Part shown: one piece after another, positions 54,676 to 63,097 of the stretch
Numbering within the stretch: position 1 is the stretch's first letter
How the letters are laid out: each line of letters starts with the position of its first letter
Assembly (NCBI RefSeq): GCF_900106955.1
Contig: NZ_FNNI01000001.1
Coordinates: 496,001 to 560,000 of the forward strand
Length of the DNA stretch: 64,000 nt
Direction: 5' to 3'
Source of the DNA: Aidingimonas halophila
GTDB lineage: Bacteria; Pseudomonadota; Gammaproteobacteria; Pseudomonadales; Halomonadaceae
The notes under the pieces: model-generated
What the model saw: the letters and a program-made list of their open reading frames with translations, nothing else
Databases searched by the model: none
Told to the model about the DNA's origin: nothing
Program-made: the position numbers and the translations under genes

Positions 54676-56721
54676 ATGTCCCATGACAATGCAGTCTCCG
54701 AGCGCCGGGACCGCCTGAATCCGGTGGTCTTTTATGGATCGGTGATCGGAATTCTCGTCTTTCTCGTTGTCACGATGAGTTTTACCGAACAAGCCGGTGC
54801 CTTCTTTGATACCGGCCTTGCTTGGGTCAACGAGACCTTCGGGTGGTACTACATGCTGGCGATCGTAGCGTATCTGGTCTTCGTGATCGGTATCGGCATG
54901 TCGCGTTTCGGCAATATCCGCCTGGGACCGGATCACTCCCGTCCCGAGTTTTCGCTACTATCCTGGTCGGCCATGCTTTTCGCGGCCGGGATCGGCATCG
55001 ACCTGCTGTTTTTCAGTGTCGCCGAGCCGCTATCCCATTACCTGGCTCCCCCCGACATGGAGCCGGAAAGTCAGGCAGCGATGCGCAGTGCCGTCGTCCA
55101 AACCTATTTGCACTGGGGATTATCCGGTTGGGGACTTTATGTCCTGATGGGCATGGCACTGGCATATTTCAGCTACCGTCATCGGTTGCCCCTGGCTATC
55201 CGTAGCGCCTTGTACCCCCTGCTCGGCAAACGTATCAACGGACCGATCGGCAACACCGTCGATATCACGGCCGTCGTATCAACCGTCTTCGGTATCGCTA
55301 CCAGCTTGGGTATCGGTGTCATTCAGCTCAATTACGGCTTGAACTATATGTTCGACGTGCCGGAAAACCTGTCCGTACAGGTCATCCTGATCGTCATGGT
55401 CGTGATTATCGCCACGATTTCCGTGGTCAGCGGCGTCGAAAAAGGCATTCGTCGATTGTCGGAGTTCAATATGCTGCTGGCATTGGCATTGCTGTTATTC
55501 ATCCTGTTCCAGGGCCACACCCTGAAACTGCTCGATATGGTGGTCAACAATGCCGGTGATTACTTCTCGAGCTTCATCGCCAAGAGTTTCGATACCTACG
55601 CCTATGCCGATGAGGAGGCCCAACAATGGAAAGGCTGGTGGACGATCTTCTTCTGGGGATGGTGGATTGCCTGGACACCGTTCGTCGGTCTGTTCCTGGC
55701 ACGCATTTCCCGCGGTCGAACCATCCGCGAGTTCGTCGCTGGCGCCTTGGGCATCCCCTTGGCATTCATGATGGTCTGGATGTCCGTGCTGGGTAACAGT
55801 GGTATCGAACTCGTGGCCAACCAAGGTATCGCTGAACTGGGAGAGCAGGCTCTTAACACGCCTCAAACGACGCTCTACACCCTTCTGGAATCCTATCCGT
55901 GGGTCGGTTTGACCGCCGGCATCGTTACCATACTCGGCATTGTGTTCTTCGTCACTTCGGCCGACTCCGGTGCGCTGGTGATGGCCAATTTCACGTCGAT
56001 CCTCTCCGACGTCAACCATGATGCCCCCATCCGGCTGCGCATCTTCTGGGCCGTTATCATTGGCCTGGTGACCATCGCCCTGTTGATGGCCGGTGGTCTC
56101 AATGCCCTGCAAAGCGCCGTCGTGATAACTGCCTTGCCGTTTTCCGTCGTGATCTTTGCCATCATGGCAGGATTGTATCGTGCCTTGCGAACTGAAGGAG
56201 ACAAAGCGGATGCCAGACGGCTGGTTGCCGGCGGGGAGACTAACGGCGACTGGCGTGAACGGCTCGACCGGGCATTGGATACCTCGACCCGGGCCGGTGC
56301 CTCCGCCAGCATCGAACATGCCATCCGCCCAGCGCTCGAACAGTTCGCCGCGGAACTCGAACAGCGAGGACAACAGGCCCATGTCAGTGAAGAGTTCATG
56401 GATGGCGAGATACTGCCGCGACTGACGCTGCAGGTCGACCTGGAAGATGCCCAGAGCTTCGTTTACCAGGTTCGCTCTCACCGTATGCGAACCCCGAGCT
56501 TCCTGCCGGTCGACGATGACTATTATCTGCGTCTGGATGTCTACCTCGCCGAAGGGGGCCTGGGTCAGGACCTTAACGGCTATACCCGCAGCCAGGTCAT
56601 CAATGATGTCGTGTCGGAATACGCGCGCCACCTGCACTTCCTGGCCATGAACCCATCAGCCAATACCCCCGCCATGCCGGGTTCCATCGGCGAAACGGAA
56701 GCACTCGATACACCATCCTGA
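54676..56721 (+). CDS. BCCT family betaine/choline/carnitine transporter
   Basis: 681 aa secondary carrier with 12 membrane helices and a long C-terminal cytoplasmic domain (about 160 residues), as in BetT-type choline transporters. The substrate motif WWTIFFWGWWIAWTPFVGLFLARIS is the conserved Trp-rich signature of TM8. The C-terminal domain may sense osmotic strength. ATG 54676 with GGAGGG 11 nt upstream is taken; a GTG at 54664 is in frame. The substrate is choline or a betaine, unresolved; a BetI-like dyad lies upstream. Confidence 0.88.
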   Translation: MSHDNAVSERRDRLNPVVFYGSVIGILVFLVVTMSFTEQAGAFFDTGLAWVNETFGWYYMLAIVAYLVFVIGIGMSRFGNIRLGPDHSRPEFSLLSWSAMLFAAGIGIDLLFFSVAEPLSHYLAPPDMEPESQAAMRSAVVQTYLHWGLSGWGLYVLMGMALAYFSYRHRLPLAIRSALYPLLGKRINGPIGNTVDITAVVSTVFGIATSLGIGVIQLNYGLNYMFDVPENLSVQVILIVMVVIIATISVVSGVEKGIRRLSEFNMLLALALLLFILFQGHTLKLLDMVVNNAGDYFSSFIAKSFDTYAYADEEAQQWKGWWTIFFWGWWIAWTPFVGLFLARISRGRTIREFVAGALGIPLAFMMVWMSVLGNSGIELVANQGIAELGEQALNTPQTTLYTLLESYPWVGLTAGIVTILGIVFFVTSADSGALVMANFTSILSDVNHDAPIRLRIFWAVIIGLVTIALLMAGGLNALQSAVVITALPFSVVIFAIMAGLYRALRTEGDKADARRLVAGGETNGDWRERLDRALDTSTRAGASASIEHAIRPALEQFAAELEQRGQQAHVSEEFMDGEILPRLTLQVDLEDAQSFVYQVRSHRMRTPSFLPVDDDYYLRLDVYLAEGGLGQDLNGYTRSQVINDVVSEYARHLHFLAMNPSANTPAMPGSIGETEALDTPS

Positions 56722-56745
56722 TACTGTACCCGAGTGGATTCACCT

Positions 56746-56773
56746 GGCCCCATGGCGACCATGCCATGGGGCC
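56746..56773. terminator. Perfect hairpin between BCCT and cupin genes
   Basis: GGCCCCATGG/CCATGGGGCC, 10-bp stem and 8-nt loop, between two convergent genes. Symmetric, so it can serve both strands; T-runs are lacking. Confidence 0.6.
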
Positions 56774-56788
56774 GACATGCCTACCATT

Positions 56789-57262
56789 TCACTGACGTGG
56801 GTCGTCCTCGGCATTGATATAATCGATGCCCCAGGGGCCCTCGCCATGCAGTTGAATCACCGTCTCGCCTTCGGCATAACCGAACATCGGATCACCCGGC
56901 GACATGATCGCAAAGCCCCCTTCCGGCAGCGCCGCTGTAGCGTCCGGATCATACACTTCACCATGAGCGAAATGCAGTGTACCCGCCAGCACCGTCACCC
57001 GCTCATAGGCGGGATGCGTATGTGGCATGATTTCGTAGCCATCGTCGAGCCGCAAGCGAATGGTGAACGGCGCTTTCTCTGACATATCTCCCTCTATCAC
57101 CGCAATTTCCGCCCCCTCGCCCATGGAACCTACCGGTCCCCATTCCAGTTGATCCGCGGTTCCCATGATATGGCCGTTACCGTGATAAGGCATGTCTGCC
57201 ACACTCACAGCAGAGAACCCTCCCATACTCAATCCGATCATCAACAGCGTTAAGGTTTTCAT
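56789..57262 (-). CDS. Secreted cupin-domain protein
   Basis: 157 aa with a signal peptide (SVADM) and a small cupin barrel: PHTHPAYERVTVLAGTLHFAHG gives His, His, Glu, His metal ligands, and GGFAIMSPGDPMFGYAEGETVIQLHGEGP the second motif. Likely a metal-dependent binding protein or small enzyme in the periplasm. It is divergent from the ECF sigma gene (235-nt gap) and so may be under its control. Confidence 0.82.
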   Translation of the reverse strand: MKTLTLLMIGLSMGGFSAVSVADMPYHGNGHIMGTADQLEWGPVGSMGEGAEIAVIEGDMSEKAPFTIRLRLDDGYEIMPHTHPAYERVTVLAGTLHFAHGEVYDPDATAALPEGGFAIMSPGDPMFGYAEGETVIQLHGEGPWGIDYINAEDDPRQ

Positions 57263-57497
57263 GGCCTTGCCCCCTTGTCGTATTGGTTCCAAATGACACG
57301 ACAAGATCTGTCGTGTGCTGCGAGGACGCAGATGCCTCTTGAAATGTTCCCGATGAAAATGCGGGAACCCTGTCCTGACTTATTGCGTCCTGGTGGTACG
57401 ACGAGCCTTGCTTGCCTCGACGTGGGATAACCACATTGTGGGTCGGCATGAAGTGGCTCATGATCAGCACGAGAGATGGTCGAAACCGGGAGGCCAC

Positions 57498-58142
57498 ATG
57501 ACCTCAGCCTCATCAGGCGGGTCTCGTCGCCAGCACCAGAAGCAGTGGTTCCAGCATCAAGTGGAGCCACTCATGGATCGGCTTTACGGCACGGCACTGC
57601 GCCTGGCCCGGGACCCTGATGATGCCGAAGATATCGTTGCCGAAGCGATCGAGAAGGCCTGGATCAAACTTGATGAACTCCGTGATCCCGAGTGTTTCAC
57701 AGGCTGGCTATTCCATATCCTCAACAATACGTTCATCAGTGAATGGCGGCGCCGGCAGAGTCGTCCGCCATTCACGTCGGACGACGATGCTGCCACGCTG
57801 GAAGAACGGGATGCGGACGGGTTCTCCCTGTTCCGGCAACTGCACCAACCCTTCCTGCTATGGTGGGGCAATACGGAAGAACGTTTTTTGAACCACCTCC
57901 TGCAAGAGGAGTTGCAATGTGCGTTGGATGCACTACCTGATCGGTTCAGAGTCGTTCTGATCATGGTGGAAGTTCAAGGCTATTCCTACACGGAAACCGC
58001 TGAAATGCTCGGCATACCCGTGGGTACAGTGCGCTCGCGTTTGCATAGAGGACGGTCGCTGCTCCAGAAATCGCTCTGGCAGCAAGCCAGTGATGCCGGT
58101 ATTGCAGTCAGTCGGCCGGGCAACGAGGGGGCTTCGCCATGA
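57498..58142 (+). CDS. ECF RNA polymerase sigma factor
   Basis: 214 aa with complete region 2 (DDAEDIVAEAIEKAWIKLDEL, GWLFHILNNTFISEWRRR) and region 4 (LPDRFRVVLIMVEVQGYSYTETAEMLGIPVGTVRSRLHRGRSLLQ). The start at ATG 57498 has GGGAGG. The next gene encodes its zinc-finger anti-sigma factor with a 4-nt overlap, the usual layout of redox- or metal-responsive ECF units. Likely targets are the cupin gene and the downstream methyltransferase gene. Confidence 0.9.
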   Translation: MTSASSGGSRRQHQKQWFQHQVEPLMDRLYGTALRLARDPDDAEDIVAEAIEKAWIKLDELRDPECFTGWLFHILNNTFISEWRRRQSRPPFTSDDDAATLEERDADGFSLFRQLHQPFLLWWGNTEERFLNHLLQEELQCALDALPDRFRVVLIMVEVQGYSYTETAEMLGIPVGTVRSRLHRGRSLLQKSLWQQASDAGIAVSRPGNEGASP

Positions 58143-58393
58143 CACGACGGACACTGACATGCGAGGAGGTCATCGAACAACTCTTCGACTATCTTGATCA
58201 AGAGTTGGACAGTCAACGACAGGTCGATATCGAATGGCATTTGGCCAAGTGTCGCGATTGCTTTTCCCGCGCGGAGTTCGAGCGGCGATTACGCGACAGA
58301 ATGGAAGCATTGGCCAGCGTCCCGGCGCCTTCTCGCTTGCATCGGCGGATTCAATCCCTGCTCGACCAGTTCGATGATGAATCCCGGTCGTAG
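58139..58393 (+). CDS. Zinc-finger (ZAS type) anti-sigma factor
   Basis: 84 aa with the zf-HC2 signature HLAKCRDC (H-x3-C-x2-C). Such proteins hold the sigma factor and release it when thiols are oxidised or metal-bound. No membrane helix follows, so it is cytosolic like RsrA. Overlaps the sigma gene by 4 nt. Confidence 0.87.
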   Translation: MTRRTLTCEEVIEQLFDYLDQELDSQRQVDIEWHLAKCRDCFSRAEFERRLRDRMEALASVPAPSRLHRRIQSLLDQFDDESRS

Positions 58394-58436
58394 GCTTGAG
58401 CAACGCTCCGAGTGTCAACCAATCACGGGCAAGGTC

Positions 58437-59678
58437 ATGGTGGCCATCCTCGGTTACTCCCGACAACAGATCATCTCAGCGGTACAAGGCATGTATACCG
58501 CCGTCGCCGATAACCCGGCATCGCCGTTCCACTTCCCCGTAGGCGGTTCCGCCTGTCATCGCCTAGGCTATTCTCCGGAGCATACCGCTCACATTCCGGC
58601 AGCTATCCTGGAAGCCTTTGCCGGCGTCGGCTGTCCCTTTCGTGCCAATATCATTCAACCGGCTGACCGCGTTCTCGATATCGGCGCCGGTGCCGGCGTG
58701 GACAGCCTGATCTCCCGTCAACTCGCGGGTCCGGCGGGACGCGTCATCGCACTGGATTTGACGTATGCCATGACCCATAAGCTCAAAACCGCAATCGATA
58801 CCCATCATATTGATTCCGTCGATGTCGTTCAGGCATCTGCCGAACGGCTGCCTCTTGCCAACGACAGCATCGATAGCATTACCAGCAACGGCGCGCTCAA
58901 CCTGGTGCCGAATAAACGTCTTGCCGTTGCCGAAATGTTTCGAGTTCTACGGCCGCAAGGCCGTCTACAGCTTGCCGATGTCGTGATCCAGCGCCCGGTC
59001 TCGGTGGATTGCCATGATGATCCGCGACTCTGGGTCGAATGCGTCGTGGGAGCCACCGTCAAGGAGGATCTGCTGGCGATGCTCCGTGATGCCGGCTTCG
59101 AGGACATACAAGAACTCAACACCATCGACTATTTTGCCCTCAGCCCCAGCGAACAGACCCGGGACATCGCATCCAGTTTCGGTGCCCACACCATCGAACT
59201 GAGCATGCGTCGTGGAGTGACAGCCCCATCGTCACTCCGGCAATGGATAAGGCGACTCGATCCGCGTCGCTGGTTCTTGTCGATATGGCGCAGAGGCTTA
59301 CTGGGTGTCGCCAGTCTACTACTGGCACTGTTGAGTTGTTACGGGACGCTGACACTCGTCGCCCTGTTGCCTTTGCTAGGCCTTGGTGTGGTCATCGATC
59401 AGGATATCTGGGCGCTCTCCATCACGGTGTTTTCCCTTCTCACCTTAGCGGCGGTTGCGGCAGGAATGCGTCGCCATCATTCTGTGTGGCCGTTGCTAGT
59501 GGGTATCGCGGGCAATGCGACCCTGATGCATGCCCTTTACGTCGATTATCAGGCATTGACGGAACTCGGCGGTTTCATTCTATTGATCATTGCCACTGGG
59601 TGGGATCTATACCAGCGCCGCAAACGGGAGGTGGACATTCTGGGACTGTCGTCACCAAGAAGACCTGATCATGACTGA
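58437..59678 (+). CDS. ArsM-like SAM methyltransferase fused to MerC-like membrane domain
   Basis: 413 aa. The N-terminal two-thirds is a class I methyltransferase resembling arsenite methyltransferase: HRLGYSPEHTAHIP, VGCPF, VLDIGAGAGVDS (SAM motif I) and WVECVVGATVKEDLLAMLRDAGFEDI, where Cys202 corresponds to the ArsM Cys of the C-x2-G motif. Cys40, Cys66 and Cys192 are also present. From residue 286 to 395 follow four hydrophobic segments like the mercury transporter MerC (GLLGVASLLLALLSCYG). It follows the anti-sigma gene after 43 nt, so the unit may respond to a metal(loid). The ribosome site is weak (AAGGTC). Confidence 0.72.
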   Translation: MVAILGYSRQQIISAVQGMYTAVADNPASPFHFPVGGSACHRLGYSPEHTAHIPAAILEAFAGVGCPFRANIIQPADRVLDIGAGAGVDSLISRQLAGPAGRVIALDLTYAMTHKLKTAIDTHHIDSVDVVQASAERLPLANDSIDSITSNGALNLVPNKRLAVAEMFRVLRPQGRLQLADVVIQRPVSVDCHDDPRLWVECVVGATVKEDLLAMLRDAGFEDIQELNTIDYFALSPSEQTRDIASSFGAHTIELSMRRGVTAPSSLRQWIRRLDPRRWFLSIWRRGLLGVASLLLALLSCYGTLTLVALLPLLGLGVVIDQDIWALSITVFSLLTLAAVAAGMRRHHSVWPLLVGIAGNATLMHALYVDYQALTELGGFILLIIATGWDLYQRRKREVDILGLSSPRRPDHD

Positions 59679-60268
59679 CGAACAAACTGCGCCAGCTGGG
59701 TGGGGTGGCCGAGGTACGGATGTTCTTCACCGACACCACCAAAGGTCACGCGATATCCATGACGACGGGCGACGCCCTGTCCCCATTGCCGAAACTTGGC
59801 ACGGTCCCACTCGAACCAATGATCTACATCTCGGAACTCACCGGGGGCAAGATCGAACAAGGGATTATACTCGCGATTCGGCGTGGTCATGACCAGTAGT
59901 CCGGGGCGATAGCAACCGAATACCGCCTGCTCGACTTCCGATAGACGTGTTGAAGGCACATGTTCGATGGTCTCGACCATGGCAGCCGCCTCGAAATCCT
60001 GGAAGCGTGACGAGCGCTCGGTATACGAGGCACATACCAGTTCCAACCGGCCCGGTTCGGCAGCCATAGGCTCCTCCAGCCGTTGTTTGGCCTGTACCAG
60101 CCCAATGCCCGATTGCTCCACCCCCATGAGCCGTACAAATTGCGGTTCTTCCATCAAGTACGCCAGCAACGCCCCCGACCCGCACCCCAGATCGATCACA
60201 CTACGCGCGCCACTGGCCTTGAGCCGCTGTGTCACAGTCTCCAAGCGATCACTATGAAGCTCACTCAT
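59669..60268 (-). CDS. Stand-alone Hen1-type RNA 3'-terminal methyltransferase
   Basis: 199 aa SAM methyltransferase. The Hen1 metal signature VETIEHVP supplies Glu99, Glu102 and His103, and DHWFEWDR supplies the fourth ligand His150; TTPNREYN is another Hen1 motif. SAM motif I is VIDLGCGSGALL. Hen1 2'-O-methylates RNA 3' ends; in bacteria it usually works with the Pnkp repair ligase, which is absent here. ATG 60268 matches family starts; ATG 60286 is in frame. Convergent with the ArsM-like gene, overlapping it by 10 nt. Confidence 0.78.
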   Translation of the reverse strand: MSELHSDRLETVTQRLKASGARSVIDLGCGSGALLAYLMEEPQFVRLMGVEQSGIGLVQAKQRLEEPMAAEPGRLELVCASYTERSSRFQDFEAAAMVETIEHVPSTRLSEVEQAVFGCYRPGLLVMTTPNREYNPLFDLAPGEFRDVDHWFEWDRAKFRQWGQGVARRHGYRVTFGGVGEEHPYLGHPTQLAQFVRQS

Positions 60269-60521
60269 GGGTATCAACCACTCCATTCCAACAGCTAGGG
60301 CATTCTACGCCCAGCTGCATATCGGCAGAAGGGGAAGAATGAAAAAAGCGTTCTTCGCATTTCTGCGTGTAACAGGCAGGGCATTAGTCAGAGGCGGGAT
60401 AGAGAAAGAGGATAAATCCAAGACTGACTTCATGATGAATTGTCGGTTATTTCCTATACAGGGTGATGGTAAAGCTTGGTAGGGTTCTTCTTTCACATGG
60501 ATTCAGTGAAAGGAATGTTAC

Positions 60522-61928
60522 ATGGATGTCGGCAAGATCGGCGACAAGGTCGTCTGCAACTGCAAGGGTGGGCCTCATTCCATTGTCACGGGTGCCACGA
60601 CGGTGTTCGTGGATAACGTGCCGATGGCACGTGTCGGCGACCGCACCTCGTGTGGCGCCACCATCACGACCGGGCTGGCTTGGTATCTGGTCGAAGACGC
60701 CCCGGTCGCCATCAACGGCAGCACCACGTCCTGTGGTGGCTATATCGTCACCGATTCAACAGCAGTGACCAGCGCACCTGCCACGATCTCGCTGGGAGAT
60801 GGGATCAGGTTCCGCCAGGTGGATGATCCGCAAGCCGAGTTACAGGCCGAGATCGATCGGATCAACGAGGCAACGTTACGAGCTCGTGAGGGTGACGAGT
60901 CGAGTGCCAAGGCAAGTGGCATCGAACCGGGTTTTCACGTCGTTCGTTCGCCAGGTACCCGCGACGAGATCAAGCAGCGCCTGTTCGGTTCGCCTCGTCC
61001 GGACGTAGACGCCATGTTCGAGCGTCTCAACCGTCACCTTGGGGACTACTACGTGCTGCCAGGCTCGCTGGTCGTGCTCAGCGACCCCGACAATAAGCAG
61101 TGCACGGCGGAAGAGGAAGCCCTGCAGAGCCAGGCGTATCTGGCCAGGGCCGTCATCCAGACGCTCGAGCCTGACCAGGCCCAAGCGATAATCAACAGTT
61201 GGGGCGCGATTGCCGAGCTGGAGCAAGCCAGTCAAGTGACGGGTGATACCTCGACGTGGGGAGGCACCGCGGTATCGGGGCTTTCGAATCTCAAGCAGGC
61301 CAGCGCCGAAACGTTGAATGAATTAGCACAGATAGCCGATGAAAGTGCTGACTACGTCAAAACGCGGGGGCAAACCACCTTCCGTCGTCTTGGCGACATA
61401 GCGACGGCATGGATCAACCACCCCTTCGATCTTCCGGATACGGCTCAATCACTGAAACAAGCGATCGGCGTCCAAGTAGATCAGACCGTTCACACGATCC
61501 GCCAGGCCGCCGAAGGTTTTCCGGCCTTTCGCGTACCCACGGTATCGGATGCCATCCGCAGTGCCGGACGCATCGTCAAGTCGCTCAACTACACCAACTA
61601 TCTGATGGTTGGCTTGGATTATACCGCGACACGGCTGGAGGTAGAGCGAGGGTGCTGTCTCGCGGCGGGTCCAGAAGAATGCCGCCGTGTGGCCTTACTG
61701 GAGTATGGCGGGTTAACTGGATGAACATTTGGAGCCGTAGGAGGAGGATTTGCCGGAAGTCAGGCTTGTCTGGCGTTTGGCATTACGCCCACCACCCTGG
61801 CTTGTTCCATCGTGGTGGGAGGCGCCGGTGCCTATGGAGGCACGAAAGGTGGCGATCCTTTGGGACGCAGGTTTGGAGAGGTGATTTATGACCTCACCAT
61901 AGATGAGGGAGTACCCGACGCGCCATGA
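60522..61928 (+). pseudogene. PAAR-domain T6SS-type effector with in-frame TGA
   Basis: The N-terminal 90 or so residues are a PAAR domain (GPHSIVTGATTVFVDNVPMA, VGDRTSCGATITTG), the spike tip of type VI secretion. A helical middle follows. The first stop is TGA at 61722-61724, but the same frame continues with 67 codons of coding character (GAVGGGFAGSQACLAFGI, then IVVGGAGAYGG) up to TGA 61926. This tail is a glycine-zipper like those of pore-type toxins. So a nonsense mutation or recoding interrupts the gene. AAAGGA precedes the ATG. Confidence 0.75.
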
Positions 61929-62334
61929 GCCTTGATCGACTGGATATCCTTGGGCCAATAGCCATCGTAGGTGGTCTGCTTCTCGTTTATGCGTTTCTCA
62001 TGGTCCTTATGTTATTGGCTTAACAGGCCATATCGTAGAGAAGGCTGATAGATATCTTTCAGTGCTGACAACCGAAAAAGACCCACTTTTCAAGCTGGTC
62101 AACCTAAGCGGCGGGCGGCTGGGATGGTATGGCTGCCAGATTGTGCTGCGAAAAATGGGGCTGACAAATCGCTGGCCACTGACAGGAAGGCCAGGACGAG
62201 TAGAAGCCATCGATAAGGCCCCCAAATGGCTAAAGCATATCCTGGTGTGGATTTATTTTGGCCTTTTTGTGTCTGGGGGTAGTGCCTTTTTCTTGTCAGG
62301 GATGACGATGCTCATCGATAAATATTGGCTATGA
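61925..62334 (+). pseudogene. Frameshifted membrane protein, probable immunity partner
   Basis: An ATG overlapping the effector's final TGA opens a 32-codon ORF (membrane helix AIVGGLLLVYAFLMVLM), which stops at 62022. In the next frame, continuous codons from about 62002 read YVIGLTGHIVEKADRYL, RLGWYGCQIVLRKMGL and a second helix at the C-terminus (ILVWIYFGLFVSGGSAFFL), ending TGA 62334. A one-base frameshift near 62000-62012 joins them. The layout behind a PAAR toxin fits an immunity protein. Confidence 0.55.
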
Positions 62335-62710
62335 TTCGGCAATCGCTATCACTAGCGCCGATTGTTGTTTTTTCAGACATGGATTCATCGCAGTGCTGCG
62401 ATGAAATCGAGTCGGAGGGGGAGTCGCCTCGCCCGTTTACCGTTGATTTCCAGGCACGGTTTTCCTCCAGCCCCAACGCCCGTAGTTTCCGGCGCCGAGT
62501 CCGCGGACGCTTCCACTGCCGCCAGACCACGCAGCGCAATCGGCGACGTATCCATTGATCCAGCGCTTCCAGGGAGCGCTTCACGTCGACGAGACCGAAA
62601 TAGCTGGCCCAGCCCCGCATGACCGCGGTCAGCTCTTCGATGATCCGTCGGATACGACGCTCAAATTCGTTCCCGACGAATTTGTCCCGCTTATGCCTGT
62701 CGGATTTACG
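62312..62710 (-). mobile_element. Group II intron maturase/RT, C-terminal remnant
   Basis: The minus strand reads FERRIRRIIEELTAVMRGWASYF, LDQWIRRRLRCVVWRQWKRPRTRRRKL and ENRAWKSTVNGRG, which is the C-terminal domain (X/maturase region) of group II intron reverse transcriptases. The frame is open only back to a stop at 62711; the RT palm is missing. It overlaps the 3' end of the immunity remnant. Confidence 0.78.
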
Positions 62711-62970
62711 TCATGACGTTCCGTGCAAGTACCGGGCTTTGATGATTTGAGCCATCTCACCCCATCGTGACGCCTCGTATCCGCTTCCTGTTCCTCAGAC
62801 CAGCGTTTTGCCTCGGACTTCCTCCAGATTCCCCTCGCGGGAGACACGCTTGCCGTCGGCCAGCACTTCCCCTTGCCGGGCGTGCAGGGGACTTTCACCC
62901 CCAAGTCATCCTGAGGCACCATCCTCGGGACCAGCGCCCGCCAGGCGCTGCGCGCCATGCCTGGCGCACG

Positions 62971-62997
62971 AAAAAAAGAGGCGTGCCTCGACACGCC
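62971..62997 (-). terminator. Rho-independent terminator for ALDH gene
   Basis: Minus strand: GGCGTG/CACGCC stem (62997-62980), 6-nt loop, then TC and seven T (62977-62971). Confidence 0.75.
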
Positions 62998-63067
62998 CCA
63001 GGGAGAGACGGTATCTTGTGTTTTCTTGTTGAAGGGCGGCCCCGGCGGACGCCCGGGGCTGCGCAAC

Positions 63068-63090
63068 GCCGCGGGCGCGAGGCCCGCGGC
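63068..63090. terminator. GC-rich hairpin just after ALDH stop
   Basis: GCCGCGGGC/GCCCGCGGC, 9-bp stem with a 5-nt loop, 8 nt after the ALDH stop; no T-run, so likely an mRNA 3'-end structure. Confidence 0.5.
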
Positions 63091-63097
63091 AGATGGC

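Larger units (their letters stand above)
62711..63097. other. 387-nt gap between intron remnant and ALDH gene
   Basis: No gene is supported. On the minus strand, 62720-62870 could be RNA-domain sequence from the same intron, which I cannot confirm. Two GC-rich hairpins and an intrinsic terminator for the upstream minus-strand gene lie within. Confidence 0.5.

Noticed and set aside
55495-56637. 380-codon minus-strand ORF opposite the BCCT gene
   Set aside because: Composition is that of an antisense frame; the plus strand has an unmistakable BCCT carrier.
60267-60482. 71-codon ORF before the PAAR gene
   Set aside because: No ribosome site or family features; overlaps the start of the Hen1-like gene.
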